A stretch of 64,000 nt of DNA from contig NZ_JFKA01000003.1 in the NCBI RefSeq assembly GCF_002115755.1, positions 124,001 to 188,000 of the forward strand. Reading direction: 5' to 3'. The translations under genes were made by a program, and so were the position numbers. The notes under the pieces were generated by a model that saw only the letters and a list, made by a program, of their open reading frames with translations, searched no databases and was not told the origin of the DNA. This stretch comes from Thalassospira mesophila. GTDB lineage: Bacteria; Pseudomonadota; Alphaproteobacteria; Rhodospirillales; Thalassospiraceae. Shown one piece after another: positions 25,612 to 35,030 of this stretch (within the stretch, counting starts at the first letter, position 1; each line of letters begins with the position of its first letter).

Positions 25612-26661
25612 TTACCAGCTATCCTTCGCTACCCGAACGAAATTTTCACCCATGATTTTATCAACCATATCGGGCAAATAGCCTTCATTGATCAGGGTGT
25701 CGGCAAGGGCAGGGAGCTTGCGCGGGTCAAACACGGCGGCACCGCCGGCATTGGGGCCGTAACCGCGTTCCTTGGGCCAGTAAAAAGCGCGGTCGACACC
25801 ATCGGGGAAGTCATCGGCCCCTTTGACAGACGGCATGGTGTCAAGGCCGATGCCCACATGATCAACCCCGACCAGTTTGACCAGATAATCAATATGGCGG
25901 ACCATATCGGGCACATCGGGGGCATTGGCGGATTTCATGAAACGTTGAAACCCACACACGCCGATCACGCCGCCAGTGGCGGCACAGGCTTTGATCTGTT
26001 CATCGTCAATGCAGCGTTCATGCCCGCCCAGAACCTTTGGGTTGGCATGGCTAAAGACGACGGGTTTGGTGGAAACCCGCATGATATCAAGGCTGCTTTG
26101 CCGCCCGGTATGCGAGCAATCCATGATCATACCCGCATTGTTAACCGCCTTGACCATGTCGTGGCCCAGCGCGGTTAGGGGGATGTCATCATCGTGGCAA
26201 CCGCCCGCGACCGAATTGTTGCGGTTATAGGCGAAATGGATTTGTTTGACGCCCAGTCTGGCAAAAACCGGCACCATTTCGGGCATGTCTTGCAACATGA
26301 CCGAGCCTTCAAGATCAAACCCTACGCCCAGCAACCCGGCCTGTTTGGCGCGGGCAAGGTCATCGAATGTTTCGATCTGCATGTATTTATCGGGGTGGGC
26401 GGCGATTTTGGCACGGAAAGCGGCAATAACGCGCAAAATATGCGCCACCGAATTCATATCCATGCCGACATTGATGCAGACATAATCGATATTGCCGGCG
26501 CGATAGGTATCAAGCAAATCAATCGGAATAACCGGGTCCAGCGGCAGGCAGGCATGGGCATCCCAGGTGAAGGTCGGGATATGCTTGCGCGGATAGCCGC
26601 TGATTTCGGCACTGGCGGGCTGGGGCGGGGTGGCAAACGGGTTGGTGGTGGCGATTGTCAT
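25612..26661 (-). CDS. Membrane dipeptidase (peptidase family M19)
   Basis: A 349-residue M19 metallo-dipeptidase of the renal-dipeptidase fold. Most of the expected metal site is visible: Glu in GFDLEGSVML, His in MIMDCSHTGRQS, and His in FSHANPK. The first motif, normally H-x-D, reads WDAHACLPL, so Cys replaces the second ligand. The bacterial enzyme usually cleaves L- or D-containing dipeptides. It is the last gene of the peptide transporter operon, 11 bases after an ATPase gene, so the operon probably imports small peptides and hydrolyses them. ATG 26661 follows GGAG. Confidence 0.88.
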   Translation of the reverse strand: MTIATTNPFATPPQPASAEISGYPRKHIPTFTWDAHACLPLDPVIPIDLLDTYRAGNIDYVCINVGMDMNSVAHILRVIAAFRAKIAAHPDKYMQIETFDDLARAKQAGLLGVGFDLEGSVMLQDMPEMVPVFARLGVKQIHFAYNRNNSVAGGCHDDDIPLTALGHDMVKAVNNAGMIMDCSHTGRQSSLDIMRVSTKPVVFSHANPKVLGGHERCIDDEQIKACAATGGVIGVCGFQRFMKSANAPDVPDMVRHIDYLVKLVGVDHVGIGLDTMPSVKGADDFPDGVDRAFYWPKERGYGPNAGGAAVFDPRKLPALADTLINEGYLPDMVDKIMGENFVRVAKDSW

Positions 26662-26672
26662 GGTATCTCCGG

Positions 26673-27437
26673 TCAGTCCCAATCGACAAAGCTGTCAACA
26701 ACGGCGCGGTCATATCCACCTGCGGCCTTGTAAAGCTGTTGCGAATAGGGATGTTCAAGCGAGCCCTGTGCAAGCTGGCTGGCGGTGGCACGTTCAACGA
26801 TGCGGCCATGGTTCATAATGGCGATATCGTCGCAGACATGGGCCACAACGGCAAGGTCATGGCTGACCATGATATAGGTAAGGCCAAGGTCGCGGCGCAA
26901 TGCCGCCAGCAAATTAAGCACTTCGGCCTGAATGGACACATCGAGTGCGGATGTCGGTTCATCAAGCAGCAACACCCGGGGTTCAAGGATAAGCGCGCGC
27001 GCAATAGACACCCGCTGGCGTTGCCCGCCCGAAAGCTGATGCGGATAGCGAAACCGGAACGAATTATCCAGCCCGACCTGTTCAAGCACGCGGATCACGC
27101 GGGCATCCGAATTGCCCAATCCATGCACCGCTACCGGCTCGCTAAGGATGCGGTCGATGGTGTGGCGCGGATGAAGCGATCCGAACGGGTCCTGAAACAC
27201 CATTTGCACCTGGCGGTAGAAATCCTTGTTGCGTTTGCGGGCCAGTTCGTGGCCGCCGACCACCATGATACCTTCCCAGTCATCAACCAGACCGGTCATG
27301 GTGCGCAAAACGGTGGATTTGCCTGAGCCTGATTCTCCGACCAGCCCGAACGACCCGTTGGTTGGAACCTTAAGCGATACGTCTTTAAGAACGTGGTTTT
27401 CGCCAAACCAGGCATTCAGATTTTCAATTTCAATCAT
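26673..27437 (-). CDS. Peptide ABC transporter ATPase (OppF/DppF type)
   Basis: A 254-residue ATP-binding subunit of a dipeptide/oligopeptide importer. Walker [10 protein letters not shown], the signature LSGGQRQRVSIARALI, Walker [13 protein letters not shown] and the H-loop VSHDLAVV are intact. It is shorter than the usual 320-330 residues because it ends after the ATPase domain, without the C-terminal peptide-transporter extension. ATG 27437 follows the previous ATPase stop by 4 bases. It should pair with the neighbouring ATPase and the two permeases. Confidence 0.92.
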   Translation of the reverse strand: MIEIENLNAWFGENHVLKDVSLKVPTNGSFGLVGESGSGKSTVLRTMTGLVDDWEGIMVVGGHELARKRNKDFYRQVQMVFQDPFGSLHPRHTIDRILSEPVAVHGLGNSDARVIRVLEQVGLDNSFRFRYPHQLSGGQRQRVSIARALILEPRVLLLDEPTSALDVSIQAEVLNLLAALRRDLGLTYIMVSHDLAVVAHVCDDIAIMNHGRIVERATASQLAQGSLEHPYSQQLYKAAGGYDRAVVDSFVDWD

Positions 27438-27441
27438 GGTC

Positions 27442-28284
27442 TTATCCCTCGGCCCAGCTTGCCTGACGTTGCAAAACCGGCAGGTCGTCGTGGTTGCCAT
27501 CCATTTTCGGCAGGCAGTTTAACAGGCCCCGTGTGTAGGGATGTTTGGCCAGATCCAGCTCGCTTGCGCGAATTTCCTCAACCACATGGCCCTGATACAT
27601 CACCAGAACCCGGTCGCAGAAACTCGACACCAGATGCAAATCGTGGCTGATGAAAATCAGCGCCATGCCGCGTTCACGCACCAGATCATCCAGAATTGCC
27701 ATCACCTGAAGTTGCACCGTCACATCAAGGGCCGATGTCGGCTCGTCGGCAATCAGCAATTCGGGATCGGGGATCAGCATCATCGCGATCATCACGCGTT
27801 GGCCCATGCCGCCCGAAACTTCGTGCGGATAGGATTTAAACACCCGCTGCGGATCACGAATTTTTACCGCTTCAAGCATTTCAATGGCGCGGTGGGTGGC
27901 TTCTTTGGTGCCAACCTTGTGATGTTCGCGGTACGCCTCGATAATCTGGTCGCCAATGGTCATGACAGGGTTTAGCGAGTATTTCGGGTCCTGCATGATC
28001 ATGGAAATGCGCGCCCCGCGGACCTTGCGCCATTGGCGCGGGCTAAGGTTGCGCAAATCGACATCGCGAAACTGCATTTCATCGGCGGTAATGGTGCCGT
28101 TGGATGCCGTCAGGCCCAAAATGGCCCGCCCGGTTTGCGACTTGCCCGAACCGGACTCGCCGACAATGCCCAGCCGTTCGCGGCCCAGATCAAACGATAC
28201 ACCCCGAACCGCGTTTATCGGCCCCTTGGATGTGGTGAAACTGACAGCCAGGTTTTTGACCGTTAACAGGGTTTCACTGGTCAT
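27442..28284 (-). CDS. Peptide ABC transporter ATPase (OppD/DppD type)
   Basis: A 280-residue ATP-binding subunit. Walker A is [15 protein letters not shown], the signature is the DppD-like [16 protein letters not shown], and Walker B is [18 protein letters not shown]. It ends soon after [16 protein letters not shown] and lacks the cysteine-containing tail found in longer DppD proteins. Its start overlaps closely with the end of the upstream permease gene (2-base gap), a strong sign of one operon. Confidence 0.92.
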   Translation of the reverse strand: MTSETLLTVKNLAVSFTTSKGPINAVRGVSFDLGRERLGIVGESGSGKSQTGRAILGLTASNGTITADEMQFRDVDLRNLSPRQWRKVRGARISMIMQDPKYSLNPVMTIGDQIIEAYREHHKVGTKEATHRAIEMLEAVKIRDPQRVFKSYPHEVSGGMGQRVMIAMMLIPDPELLIADEPTSALDVTVQLQVMAILDDLVRERGMALIFISHDLHLVSSFCDRVLVMYQGHVVEEIRASELDLAKHPYTRGLLNCLPKMDGNHDDLPVLQRQASWAEG

Positions 28285-28286
28285 GA

Positions 28287-29210
28287 TCAGTCTCCTTCAC
28301 GCGGGTCAAGCACATCGCGTAAACCGTCACCCAACAGGTTGAAACCCAGACTGACAACAAAAATAGCCAGACCCGGCACGGTTGAAACCCACCATTGTTG
28401 CAACAGGAACTGGCGACCTTCGGACACCATCGCCCCCCATTCCGGCATTGGCGGCTGTGCGCCCAGACCCAAAAAGCCCAGACCGGCGGCAATCAAAATC
28501 ATGCCCGCCATATCCAGCGTCACCCGGACAACAACCGAACTGATGCACATCGGCATGATGTGACCCAAAATAAGCCCACGGCTGGAAACACCCTGCAGGC
28601 GGGCGGCATCGATATAATCAGACCGGCGCACGGTGATGGTTTCAGCCCGCGCAATACGCGCATAGGGCGGCCACGCGGTAAGGGCGATGGCAAATACGGC
28701 GTTTTCCAGTCCCGGCCCCAGGGCCGAAACAAAGGCCAGAGCCAAAATCAGTTTGGGGAAAGCCAGAAAAATATCGGTAATGCGCATTAAAACGGCATCA
28801 ACCCAGCCGCCAAAATAACCCGACATGGTGCCAACCAGAAGGCCGACCGGGGCGGCGGTAATGGCAACCAGGCCCACCACCATCAGGGTATATTGGGCGC
28901 CGTAAATCAGGCGCGACAAAATATCGCGGCCCAGTTGGTCGGTGCCAAACCAGTGCGCGGCACTGGGCGGCAAAATACGTTTGGTCAGGTCGGCGGCAAT
29001 CGGGTTATAGGGCGAAATAACCGGGGCCAGAATGGTAATAAGGATCAGGGCAACGACAATGCCCAGCCCGATCATGGCCAGCCGGTTTTCGGTCAGCTTG
29101 CCCCATGCCAGCCACGTGCGGCCACAGCGGGCCTGAAAGCGTGACTGGGGCGTGTTTGACGTTAGCCACTGCCGCAGGCCGCCAGAATTTTGATTGGTCA
29201 CTGTTTGCAT
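28287..29210 (-). CDS. Peptide ABC transporter permease (DppC type)
   Basis: A 307-residue inner-membrane permease of the OppC/DppC family. The N-terminal cytoplasmic part precedes the first helix (about 40-62). Then come the DppC segments HWFGTDQLGRDILSRLIYGA and the coupling-loop motif AARLQGVSSRGLILGHIMP, which contacts the ATPases, and the C-terminal PEWGAMVSEG. About six membrane helices are expected. It lies 5 bases after the DppB-type gene. Confidence 0.93.
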   Translation of the reverse strand: MQTVTNQNSGGLRQWLTSNTPQSRFQARCGRTWLAWGKLTENRLAMIGLGIVVALILITILAPVISPYNPIAADLTKRILPPSAAHWFGTDQLGRDILSRLIYGAQYTLMVVGLVAITAAPVGLLVGTMSGYFGGWVDAVLMRITDIFLAFPKLILALAFVSALGPGLENAVFAIALTAWPPYARIARAETITVRRSDYIDAARLQGVSSRGLILGHIMPMCISSVVVRVTLDMAGMILIAAGLGFLGLGAQPPMPEWGAMVSEGRQFLLQQWWVSTVPGLAIFVVSLGFNLLGDGLRDVLDPREGD

Positions 29211-29215
29211 GTTTT

Positions 29216-30283
29216 TTACCTTCGGGCGCGCGGATCAAGCAGGCGATAAAGCAAATCGGACAGCATATTGACGCCGATAAACACAGCACCCACAACAACC
29301 GTTCCACCCAGAACGGCATTCATATCGGCATTAAGCAGCGAATTGGTGATGTAAAGCCCAAGGCCCGGCCAGGCAAAAATGGTTTCGGTTAAAACCGATC
29401 CTTCCAGCAGGTTGGCATAGGACAGGGCAATAACGGTTACCAGCGGCACCATCACATTGCCAAGCGCATGACGCCAGATAATGCGAAATTCGGAAAGGCC
29501 TTTGACCCGGGCGGCCAGAATATATTCCTGGCTTAATTGCTCAAGCATGAAAGACCGGGTCATGCGCGCAATATAGGCTAGCGAAAAATACGCCAGAAGC
29601 GACGCTGGTAAAATGATGTGGCTTACCGCATTCCAGAACAGGTCGATATCGCCATCCAGCAAGGTATCAACCAGCATCAGGCCGGTGGTGGGTTCGATGA
29701 AATCGGCATAAAAGGCATCCACACGGCCCGGCCCGGCAACCCAGTCCAGTTTCATGTAAAAAACCAGCAAGCCCATCAGGCCCAGCCAGAAAATAGGCAC
29801 CGAATAGCCGACCAGACCGAAAATACGGACCAGATGGTCGGGCCATTTGCCCTTGTGAACAGCGGCGAGAACGCCGGTTGGAACACCAAGGATCACACCG
29901 ATAATGGTGCCAAGGGTTGCCAGTTCAAGGGTGGCGGGAAATACCCGGGCGATATCGTTTAAAACCGGCTGCGATGTCAGGATTGATTTGCCGAAATCGC
30001 CGTGCAGCACATTATTTACATAAACAAAAAACTGTTTCCACAGCGGCAGGTTCAGGCCCATTTCCTCGCGGACACGGTTATAGATCGCCTCGGAGGCATG
30101 GTCGCCCACGGCGGCAATAACCGGGTCAATCGGCAAAATACGGCCGATGAGAAAGGTGACGAGCAACAGCCCGAAAAAAGTGATGATAACGGAAGATACC
30201 ACGCGCAGAATGCTGCCGCCTGGCCCCGAAAGGAGACGGGCGCGTTTGCGCCCGCCCCGTTTGGCTGGTGTCACGGTAGACAT
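29216..30283 (-). CDS. Peptide ABC transporter permease (DppB type)
   Basis: A 355-residue OppB/DppB permease. The first helix region (IITFFGLLLVTFLIGRILP) is followed by the family's periplasmic loop (LGLNLPLWKQF-like: MGLNLPLWKQFFVYVNNVL) and the coupling motif AARVKGLSEFRIIWRHAL. It is 11 bases after the binding-protein gene. An extra basic N-terminal segment (AKRGGRKRARLLS) precedes helix 1. Confidence 0.93.
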   Translation of the reverse strand: MSTVTPAKRGGRKRARLLSGPGGSILRVVSSVIITFFGLLLVTFLIGRILPIDPVIAAVGDHASEAIYNRVREEMGLNLPLWKQFFVYVNNVLHGDFGKSILTSQPVLNDIARVFPATLELATLGTIIGVILGVPTGVLAAVHKGKWPDHLVRIFGLVGYSVPIFWLGLMGLLVFYMKLDWVAGPGRVDAFYADFIEPTTGLMLVDTLLDGDIDLFWNAVSHIILPASLLAYFSLAYIARMTRSFMLEQLSQEYILAARVKGLSEFRIIWRHALGNVMVPLVTVIALSYANLLEGSVLTETIFAWPGLGLYITNSLLNADMNAVLGGTVVVGAVFIGVNMLSDLLYRLLDPRARR

Positions 30284-30294
30284 CTAACCGTTCC

Positions 30295-31884
30295 TTAGTC
30301 CTTGGTCACAAAACGATATTTGTTGTCGTCGAACGATGGGCCAAGTTTGAAGTTCTGAACGTTGCTGCGGACACCGGCAATTTCGGTTTCCTGGAACATC
30401 ACCACAAACGGACCCTTGTCCATGACCTTTTTCTGCAGGTCCTTGTACATATCGATACGTTTCTGGGTGTCACGTTCAAGAATGGCGGCTTCGGTTTCGG
30501 CCGTCATTTCTTTGGGGTCCCAGCTGTTGCGCCATGCCAGCGGTTTTGCCGCGGCATCGTCAGAATTATCCGGGTTCCACGCAAAGGTCGATGCATTGGT
30601 GTTGGGGTCCTGATAATCGGCACCCCAACGGCCAATATAAATGTCGTGCTGACGGGCACGGTATTTGGTCAGGGTTTGCCCCCCGTCACCGGGGATGATT
30701 TCAAGATTGATACCGGCCAGGGACCAGGTTGCCTGCAACGATTGCGCCATTGCGGTAATGGCGGTGGTGTTGCGGGTGTCCATGGTGACGCTAAAGCCAT
30801 CCGGGTAACCTGCTTCTTTCAGCAGTTCCTTGGCTTTTGCGACATCAAGTTTATAGGGATTGTCGTTCGACGCACCAAGGAAGCCATCGGGCAAAAATGC
30901 CTGATGAATGGTGCCACGACCGGCCAGAATGGTATCGGCAATGCCGTTATAATCGACCAGATATTTCAGAGCTTCGCGGACCTTGGGGTTCGACAGATAT
31001 TCGTTTTTCTGCGACAGACCCAGATACCAGACAGTGCCCTTGGATTTTTTCTGGAATTTAATATCTTTATTGTCCTTGAGTGACGCGATCTGGTCGGCTT
31101 CAAGGTTACGGGCAATATCGATATCGCCTTTTTGCAGCAGTAATTGCTGCGAGGCCGCTTCGGTCACGCTGCGAATAATCACGCGTTTCATTGCCGGAGC
31201 GCCGTCCCAGTAATTGTCATTGGCAACCAGCGACAGGCTTTCGTTCGGCGTCCATTTGTTCAGTTCGAACGGACCGGAACCTGCATAGTTGGTTTTCAGC
31301 CATTCATGCCCCATGTCACCGTCTTTTTCATGGGCCATGACTTCTTTTTTATCAACAACCGAACCAACGCCTGCCGTCAGGCAGTACAGAACAAAGGTCG
31401 GCGCATAGGGTTTATCGACCTTGAGGACCAGGGTGTGGTCATCGGGTGCGGTAATCTGGGTGTCGACATTGTCCTTGGTCAAACCGAACTGACCCAGAAT
31501 AAAGGCGGGCGACAGGTCCAGCTTGATCACACGGCGCAACGAAAACGCAGCATCTTCGGCGGTCAGTGCGTCGCCCGATGCGAATTTGATGCCGTCGCGA
31601 ATTTTAAAGGTATAGGTTTTGCCGTCTTCGGAAACGTCCCAGCTTTCGGCGACAACGCCATGAATTTTGGAAACGTCGTCAATGTCATAACCGATCAGAC
31701 GGTCATAGGTGTTGCCCGAATATTCGGCACCGGAAAATTCAAAGATTTCTGCCGGATCAAGGGTGATGATGTCATCGATTGAAAACGCCATGACCAAAGC
31801 GTTTTTGGGGGTTTCCGCCATGGCGGATATGGGGGCCGAAGCCAAGGCGGTTCCCAGAATCAGCCCTGCGATTAGCTTGCGCAT
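30295..31884 (-). CDS. Peptide ABC transporter substrate-binding protein (SBP_bac_5)
   Basis: A 529-residue periplasmic binding protein, first gene of the leftward operon. A signal peptide (MRKLIAGLILGTALASAPIS, cut near AMA) is followed by the family-5 pattern: LDPAEIFEFSGAEYSGNTYD, DVSEDGKTYTFKIRDGIKFA, ITAPDDHTLVLKVDKPYA, and a late GRWGADYQDPNTNAS. Family 5 proteins bind di- and oligopeptides, sugars or nickel; the dipeptidase at the operon end favours small peptides. ATG 31884 follows GGGAGG; the longest frame to 31980 has no ribosome site. Confidence 0.93.
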   Translation of the reverse strand: MRKLIAGLILGTALASAPISAMAETPKNALVMAFSIDDIITLDPAEIFEFSGAEYSGNTYDRLIGYDIDDVSKIHGVVAESWDVSEDGKTYTFKIRDGIKFASGDALTAEDAAFSLRRVIKLDLSPAFILGQFGLTKDNVDTQITAPDDHTLVLKVDKPYAPTFVLYCLTAGVGSVVDKKEVMAHEKDGDMGHEWLKTNYAGSGPFELNKWTPNESLSLVANDNYWDGAPAMKRVIIRSVTEAASQQLLLQKGDIDIARNLEADQIASLKDNKDIKFQKKSKGTVWYLGLSQKNEYLSNPKVREALKYLVDYNGIADTILAGRGTIHQAFLPDGFLGASNDNPYKLDVAKAKELLKEAGYPDGFSVTMDTRNTTAITAMAQSLQATWSLAGINLEIIPGDGGQTLTKYRARQHDIYIGRWGADYQDPNTNASTFAWNPDNSDDAAAKPLAWRNSWDPKEMTAETEAAILERDTQKRIDMYKDLQKKVMDKGPFVVMFQETEIAGVRSNVQNFKLGPSFDDNKYRFVTKD

Positions 31885-32347
31885 GTTGCGCCTCCCGTAC
31901 TGGTGATATCGAAAGTGCGAACGTTGAAATGGTAAAACCATTGTTCGCCTCATTTTTGTAACGGCCAGATGACAGCACACTTTGAAGGGCTGATCAATGC
32001 TGCGGCGCAGTAAATCACCCTTTCGGCATGTAAATAGGGGCTAATAGTTCGATTACGGGAAGTTACGTAGATAAAAACGATTAAAGATTGCAGTGTTTGG
32101 CGATCATGATGAAACCAATGCCCGGGGCAGGGGGCCGGGTATTACTGAATGGTTGAATGTTTTTGATTGTAATTTTTACAGCACGTGCCGGATTCTATAA
32201 TGGAACCAATATATTGGTTCAGTTCCGGTGCGATATTTCCTGCGGGCATACACTATAATATGTGTCTGCCACAGTGGTGCTGGAAAATAGATACAAAAAA
32301 AGCCGCATGATCCATAGATCAGCGACCTGTTTGTACTCTGAAAAGAG
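31885..32347. other. Region upstream of the peptide-transport operon
   Basis: About 460 bases without a credible gene. The promoter of the transport operon must be here but I cannot name a confident box. The right end holds the probable terminator of the first tRNA-Asp gene. Confidence 0.5.
32294..32324 (-). terminator. Probable terminator of tRNA-Asp copy 1
   Basis: Read leftward, a hairpin with gcg-tgatc / gatca-cgc pairing and one bulged base is followed by a seven-base T-run. It begins about 25 bases after the tRNA 3' end. Confidence 0.6.
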
Positions 32348-32453
<106 letters not shown>

Positions 32454-32826
32454 CTGCCGGGTCTGGCAAGCGTTTTTTTGCAAAAAAATCACAATGATCT
32501 GACAGGCGCGGTTTTCTGCCAAAAAATGATCCGGCGTTATTTGGTGTTATCGGGCGCGAAGCGGGTGTGTGGCAGGGATTGGCACCGGCAAACCGCAAAA
32601 ACCGCGATCGGGCATATTAGCGGGTTATTTTAAACGCTTAAAGATGGCGCAAAACCGGGCGTGAAATTGACGGGGCTTTGGCGTGGAAAGGTAAACGGGG
32701 AAATATCGAGATCAGCCGGGGTGGTGTTGGGGACTGCCGAGCGATGCGAGGCGCAAAAGCACCTTAAAAACAAAAAACGCCAGCGAATAAATCGCGGCGT
32801 CTTTTTGTTTTCCCCCAAGGGGGAAA
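32454..32826. other. Spacer between the two tRNA-Asp genes
   Basis: About 370 bases with no credible gene. It holds the terminator of tRNA copy 2 at its right end and otherwise nothing that I recognise. A 94-codon frame at 32661-32945 runs through the tRNA gene and is rejected. Confidence 0.6.
32772..32800 (-). terminator. Terminator of tRNA-Asp copy 2
   Basis: Read leftward, acgcc-gcga / tcgc-ggcgt pairing with one bulged base is followed by a T-run of six. It lies about 27 bases after the tRNA. Confidence 0.7.
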
Positions 32827-32932
<106 letters not shown>

Positions 32933-33212
32933 GCGCCCGCCCTGACAAGTCCTTTTTTTAAGGCGGGGGGCTTTTTTTTACCAATATAACCTGGGCGTTT
33001 TTTAAAAGGCCGCAAAAATAGCGTTTGTGACGCTATATGCGGCGGCAAAACGAATGAACGCGGCGCGCCTGAAACTTTTCGCGTTGTTTAGAAACCTTCT
33101 TGATGCTGATCAACGTTTTTGGTGCAGGTCAGGTTTATCACTAAAATTGTAACGTTTTCAGTAAACTACCATTGCCAAAGCGATAAGGATCGCGCGCAAT
33201 GGTCAAGCAGGA
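32933..33212. other. Region between tRNA-Asp copy 2 and the 145-aa gene
   Basis: About 280 bases with long T and A runs (32950-33020) and no gene that I can support. It must carry the promoter of the gene at 33213. Confidence 0.4.
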
Positions 33213-33650
33213 ATGGACGCTGTCATGATTGATGATGGACCGATCCCGCCGCTGCTTCGTCAGATCAACACCGCGTTGATGCAATTTCGGCCCGCAACCC
33301 CGTTGCCGTCCGGCGTGACGGCAGGGGGCAGGCCCGATGACTTCGCCGATATGCTGGCGCTTTTTCGCAGTGCCATGTTGTTGTGGGGCGCGCAAAACGC
33401 CCTGCTGAGCGGGGATGCCTCTGTGTCGCGCGACTGGATGGCAGAAAGGCTGGATGCGGTGTCGGCGGAACTGGACGGCATTTTGGCCCGGCTTGATACG
33501 CTGGGCGGGAATGTCCGGCCCGATGGACGGGGCGCAACAGGCGCGACAGGCACAACAGCGCCCGATGAAGGGGCCGCGTCATCGGACGAGGATGATAATT
33601 TTGAACTGATCGATTTTGTCCGCCATTTGCACAGCTACCGCAGCAAATAG
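33213..33650 (+). CDS. Hypothetical protein (145 aa)
   Basis: An unassigned 145-residue soluble protein. The first 100 residues look helical (LLRQINTALMQFRP, ADMLALFRSAMLLWGAQNAL, DWMAERLDAVSAELDGILA). The rest is low complexity (Gly/Thr/Ala, then Asp/Glu-rich SSDEDDNFELIDFVRHLHSY). I call it real because the frame is long, starts with ATG, and matches neighbouring codon use. It ends 15 bases from a convergent gene. No function is proposed; an alternative ATG is at 33225. Confidence 0.55.
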   Translation: MDAVMIDDGPIPPLLRQINTALMQFRPATPLPSGVTAGGRPDDFADMLALFRSAMLLWGAQNALLSGDASVSRDWMAERLDAVSAELDGILARLDTLGGNVRPDGRGATGATGTTAPDEGAASSDEDDNFELIDFVRHLHSYRSK

Positions 33651-33665
33651 CCCAGACACAGTGTG

Positions 33666-34178
33666 CTATTCACGCGGGTCACTGTAACGGGCGGCGATTT
33701 TGGACAGGGCGACGGTGGTGGCCTGTTCAATGGAGGTGCCAAAGCCGGTGATCCTGCTCGCCAGAATGACATAGATGGCGTCAATATGAAGCTGGGTCAC
33801 CATAAGCTGGCGTTTGTTTGCGGTGCTGCGCCCGTGCAAAAACACTTCCAGCGATTTGGCAATTTGCGTCATCAGGGGATAATCAAAAGTTCCGCCCAGT
33901 GCCTTTGTCGAATAGGCAAGGTCCGCACTTTTTTCGACGGCTTTAGGCCGCAGATCGGCGTTGGTTATCGCATTGATTACCAGTTGGCGAGTTTCAGACA
34001 GATCATGGCCAATGCTGCGCACAAAAGCATCACTGCTGCGCTGCACAACCCTTTCCAGCTCTTCGAGCTGTTCCGGGCCCAGGTTAATGTCGAAACCCTT
34101 GGTAAAATTAACGGCGCGCTGTTTCAGTTCAGTTCGGGGCGGGATGATCTGAACTTTTGGCGGTTTTTGTTCATTCAT
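33666..34178 (-). CDS. HPt-like helical protein lacking the phospho-acceptor histidine
   Basis: A 170-residue soluble protein. Residues about 35-165 look like a four-helix HPt domain: the segment LAYSTKALGGTFDYPLMTQI aligns by eye with the HPt core (aHslKG..GtFGyp), and a following helix reads IAKSLEVFLHG. In a true HPt the His in aHslKG takes the phosphate; here that position is Tyr89 (codon TAT). It is therefore probably a docking or dimerising partner, not a phosphate carrier. It is transcribed after the receiver gene, 85 bases apart, in the same direction. The HPt assignment is by eye and should be tested by structure prediction. Confidence 0.6.
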   Translation of the reverse strand: MNEQKPPKVQIIPPRTELKQRAVNFTKGFDINLGPEQLEELERVVQRSSDAFVRSIGHDLSETRQLVINAITNADLRPKAVEKSADLAYSTKALGGTFDYPLMTQIAKSLEVFLHGRSTANKRQLMVTQLHIDAIYVILASRITGFGTSIEQATTVALSKIAARYSDPRE

Positions 34179-34263
34179 CGAAATCGGTGTGTCCCGGCAG
34201 GTTAAAATGCATGACCTCGTTCTGGGGAACGGGGCGACTTATCGTGTCTGTTTGCGGCGGCTG

Positions 34264-34779
34264 TTACGTGTTTCCCCTGGCCTTGGATTTCTGATCCTCG
34301 CGCCGGTCTGGTCCGTCAAACGGGGTTTGGCGGCGGCGTCGGTCTGGCCCGAAATAGGTGCCGGTATTAACAAAATGGCGCGGGCGGGTGATAACCGAAA
34401 CAAGGCGGCTATATAATGCCTTGGCGTTAAACGGTTTGGCCAGAAATTCGGTAATGCCCAGATCGCGCGCGGTGGTGACATAGCGCTGCTCGGAATGGGC
34501 AGTTAACATGATTACGGGCACAAAGCGGTTTGGCGACGAGGTTGAGTTTCGCAAGGAATCGAGAAATTCCAGCCCGTCCATCCCGCGCAAGCGCCATTCG
34601 GTGACAATAATGTCGATTTGCTGGGTGCGCAGAATGCGAAAGGCATCTTCGGGTTTGCCAACCCGGCGCACATCAAGCGCGCCAAGATAGGACAGGGTAT
34701 CAAACACAACCTGTGCTGATATCTTGTCGCCATCAACCACAAGAAAACTGATTTTGCTGAAATCGATTTTTGCGCTCAT
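34264..34779 (-). CDS. Receiver-domain protein with Glu at the phospho-acceptor site
   Basis: A 171-residue CheY-like protein. Residues 10-130 form the receiver: VVDGDKIS (acidic pocket altered, D16-G17-D18), then IIVTEWRLRGMDGLEFLDSL where the usual phosphorylated Asp is Glu61 (codon GAA), then MLTAHSE (Thr93) and FLAKPFNA (Lys115). A basic tail contains two GPDRR repeats (YFGPDRRRRQ and FDGPDRREDQ). A Glu at this position often mimics the phosphorylated form in experiments, so the protein may be locked on, or have lost phosphorylation. It is the first gene of a probable two-gene unit with the HPt-like protein. Confidence 0.85.
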   Translation of the reverse strand: MSAKIDFSKISFLVVDGDKISAQVVFDTLSYLGALDVRRVGKPEDAFRILRTQQIDIIVTEWRLRGMDGLEFLDSLRNSTSSPNRFVPVIMLTAHSEQRYVTTARDLGITEFLAKPFNAKALYSRLVSVITRPRHFVNTGTYFGPDRRRRQTPFDGPDRREDQKSKARGNT

Positions 34780-35030
34780 CAGGTCTGGTGTCCGGTTTGT
34801 ACAAAACGGCAGGGCTCATCGCGAAGATAAAGAATTTTTCTCGTCAAAGGCAGGATAACGGCTTGTGTTACATAGCTTACTTATAATTCATTACCGTTTT
34901 GTCCTGTGTGCGGCAAGTGCGAAGTCCACAGACGCGATTGTCCGTTAAGGCTATTTTACCTGTGTTTCCCACAGGGGCGCGCGCCATCGGCCCGTTTGGG
35001 GGATGGCGGGGAGGATTTACCCGGCATTTT

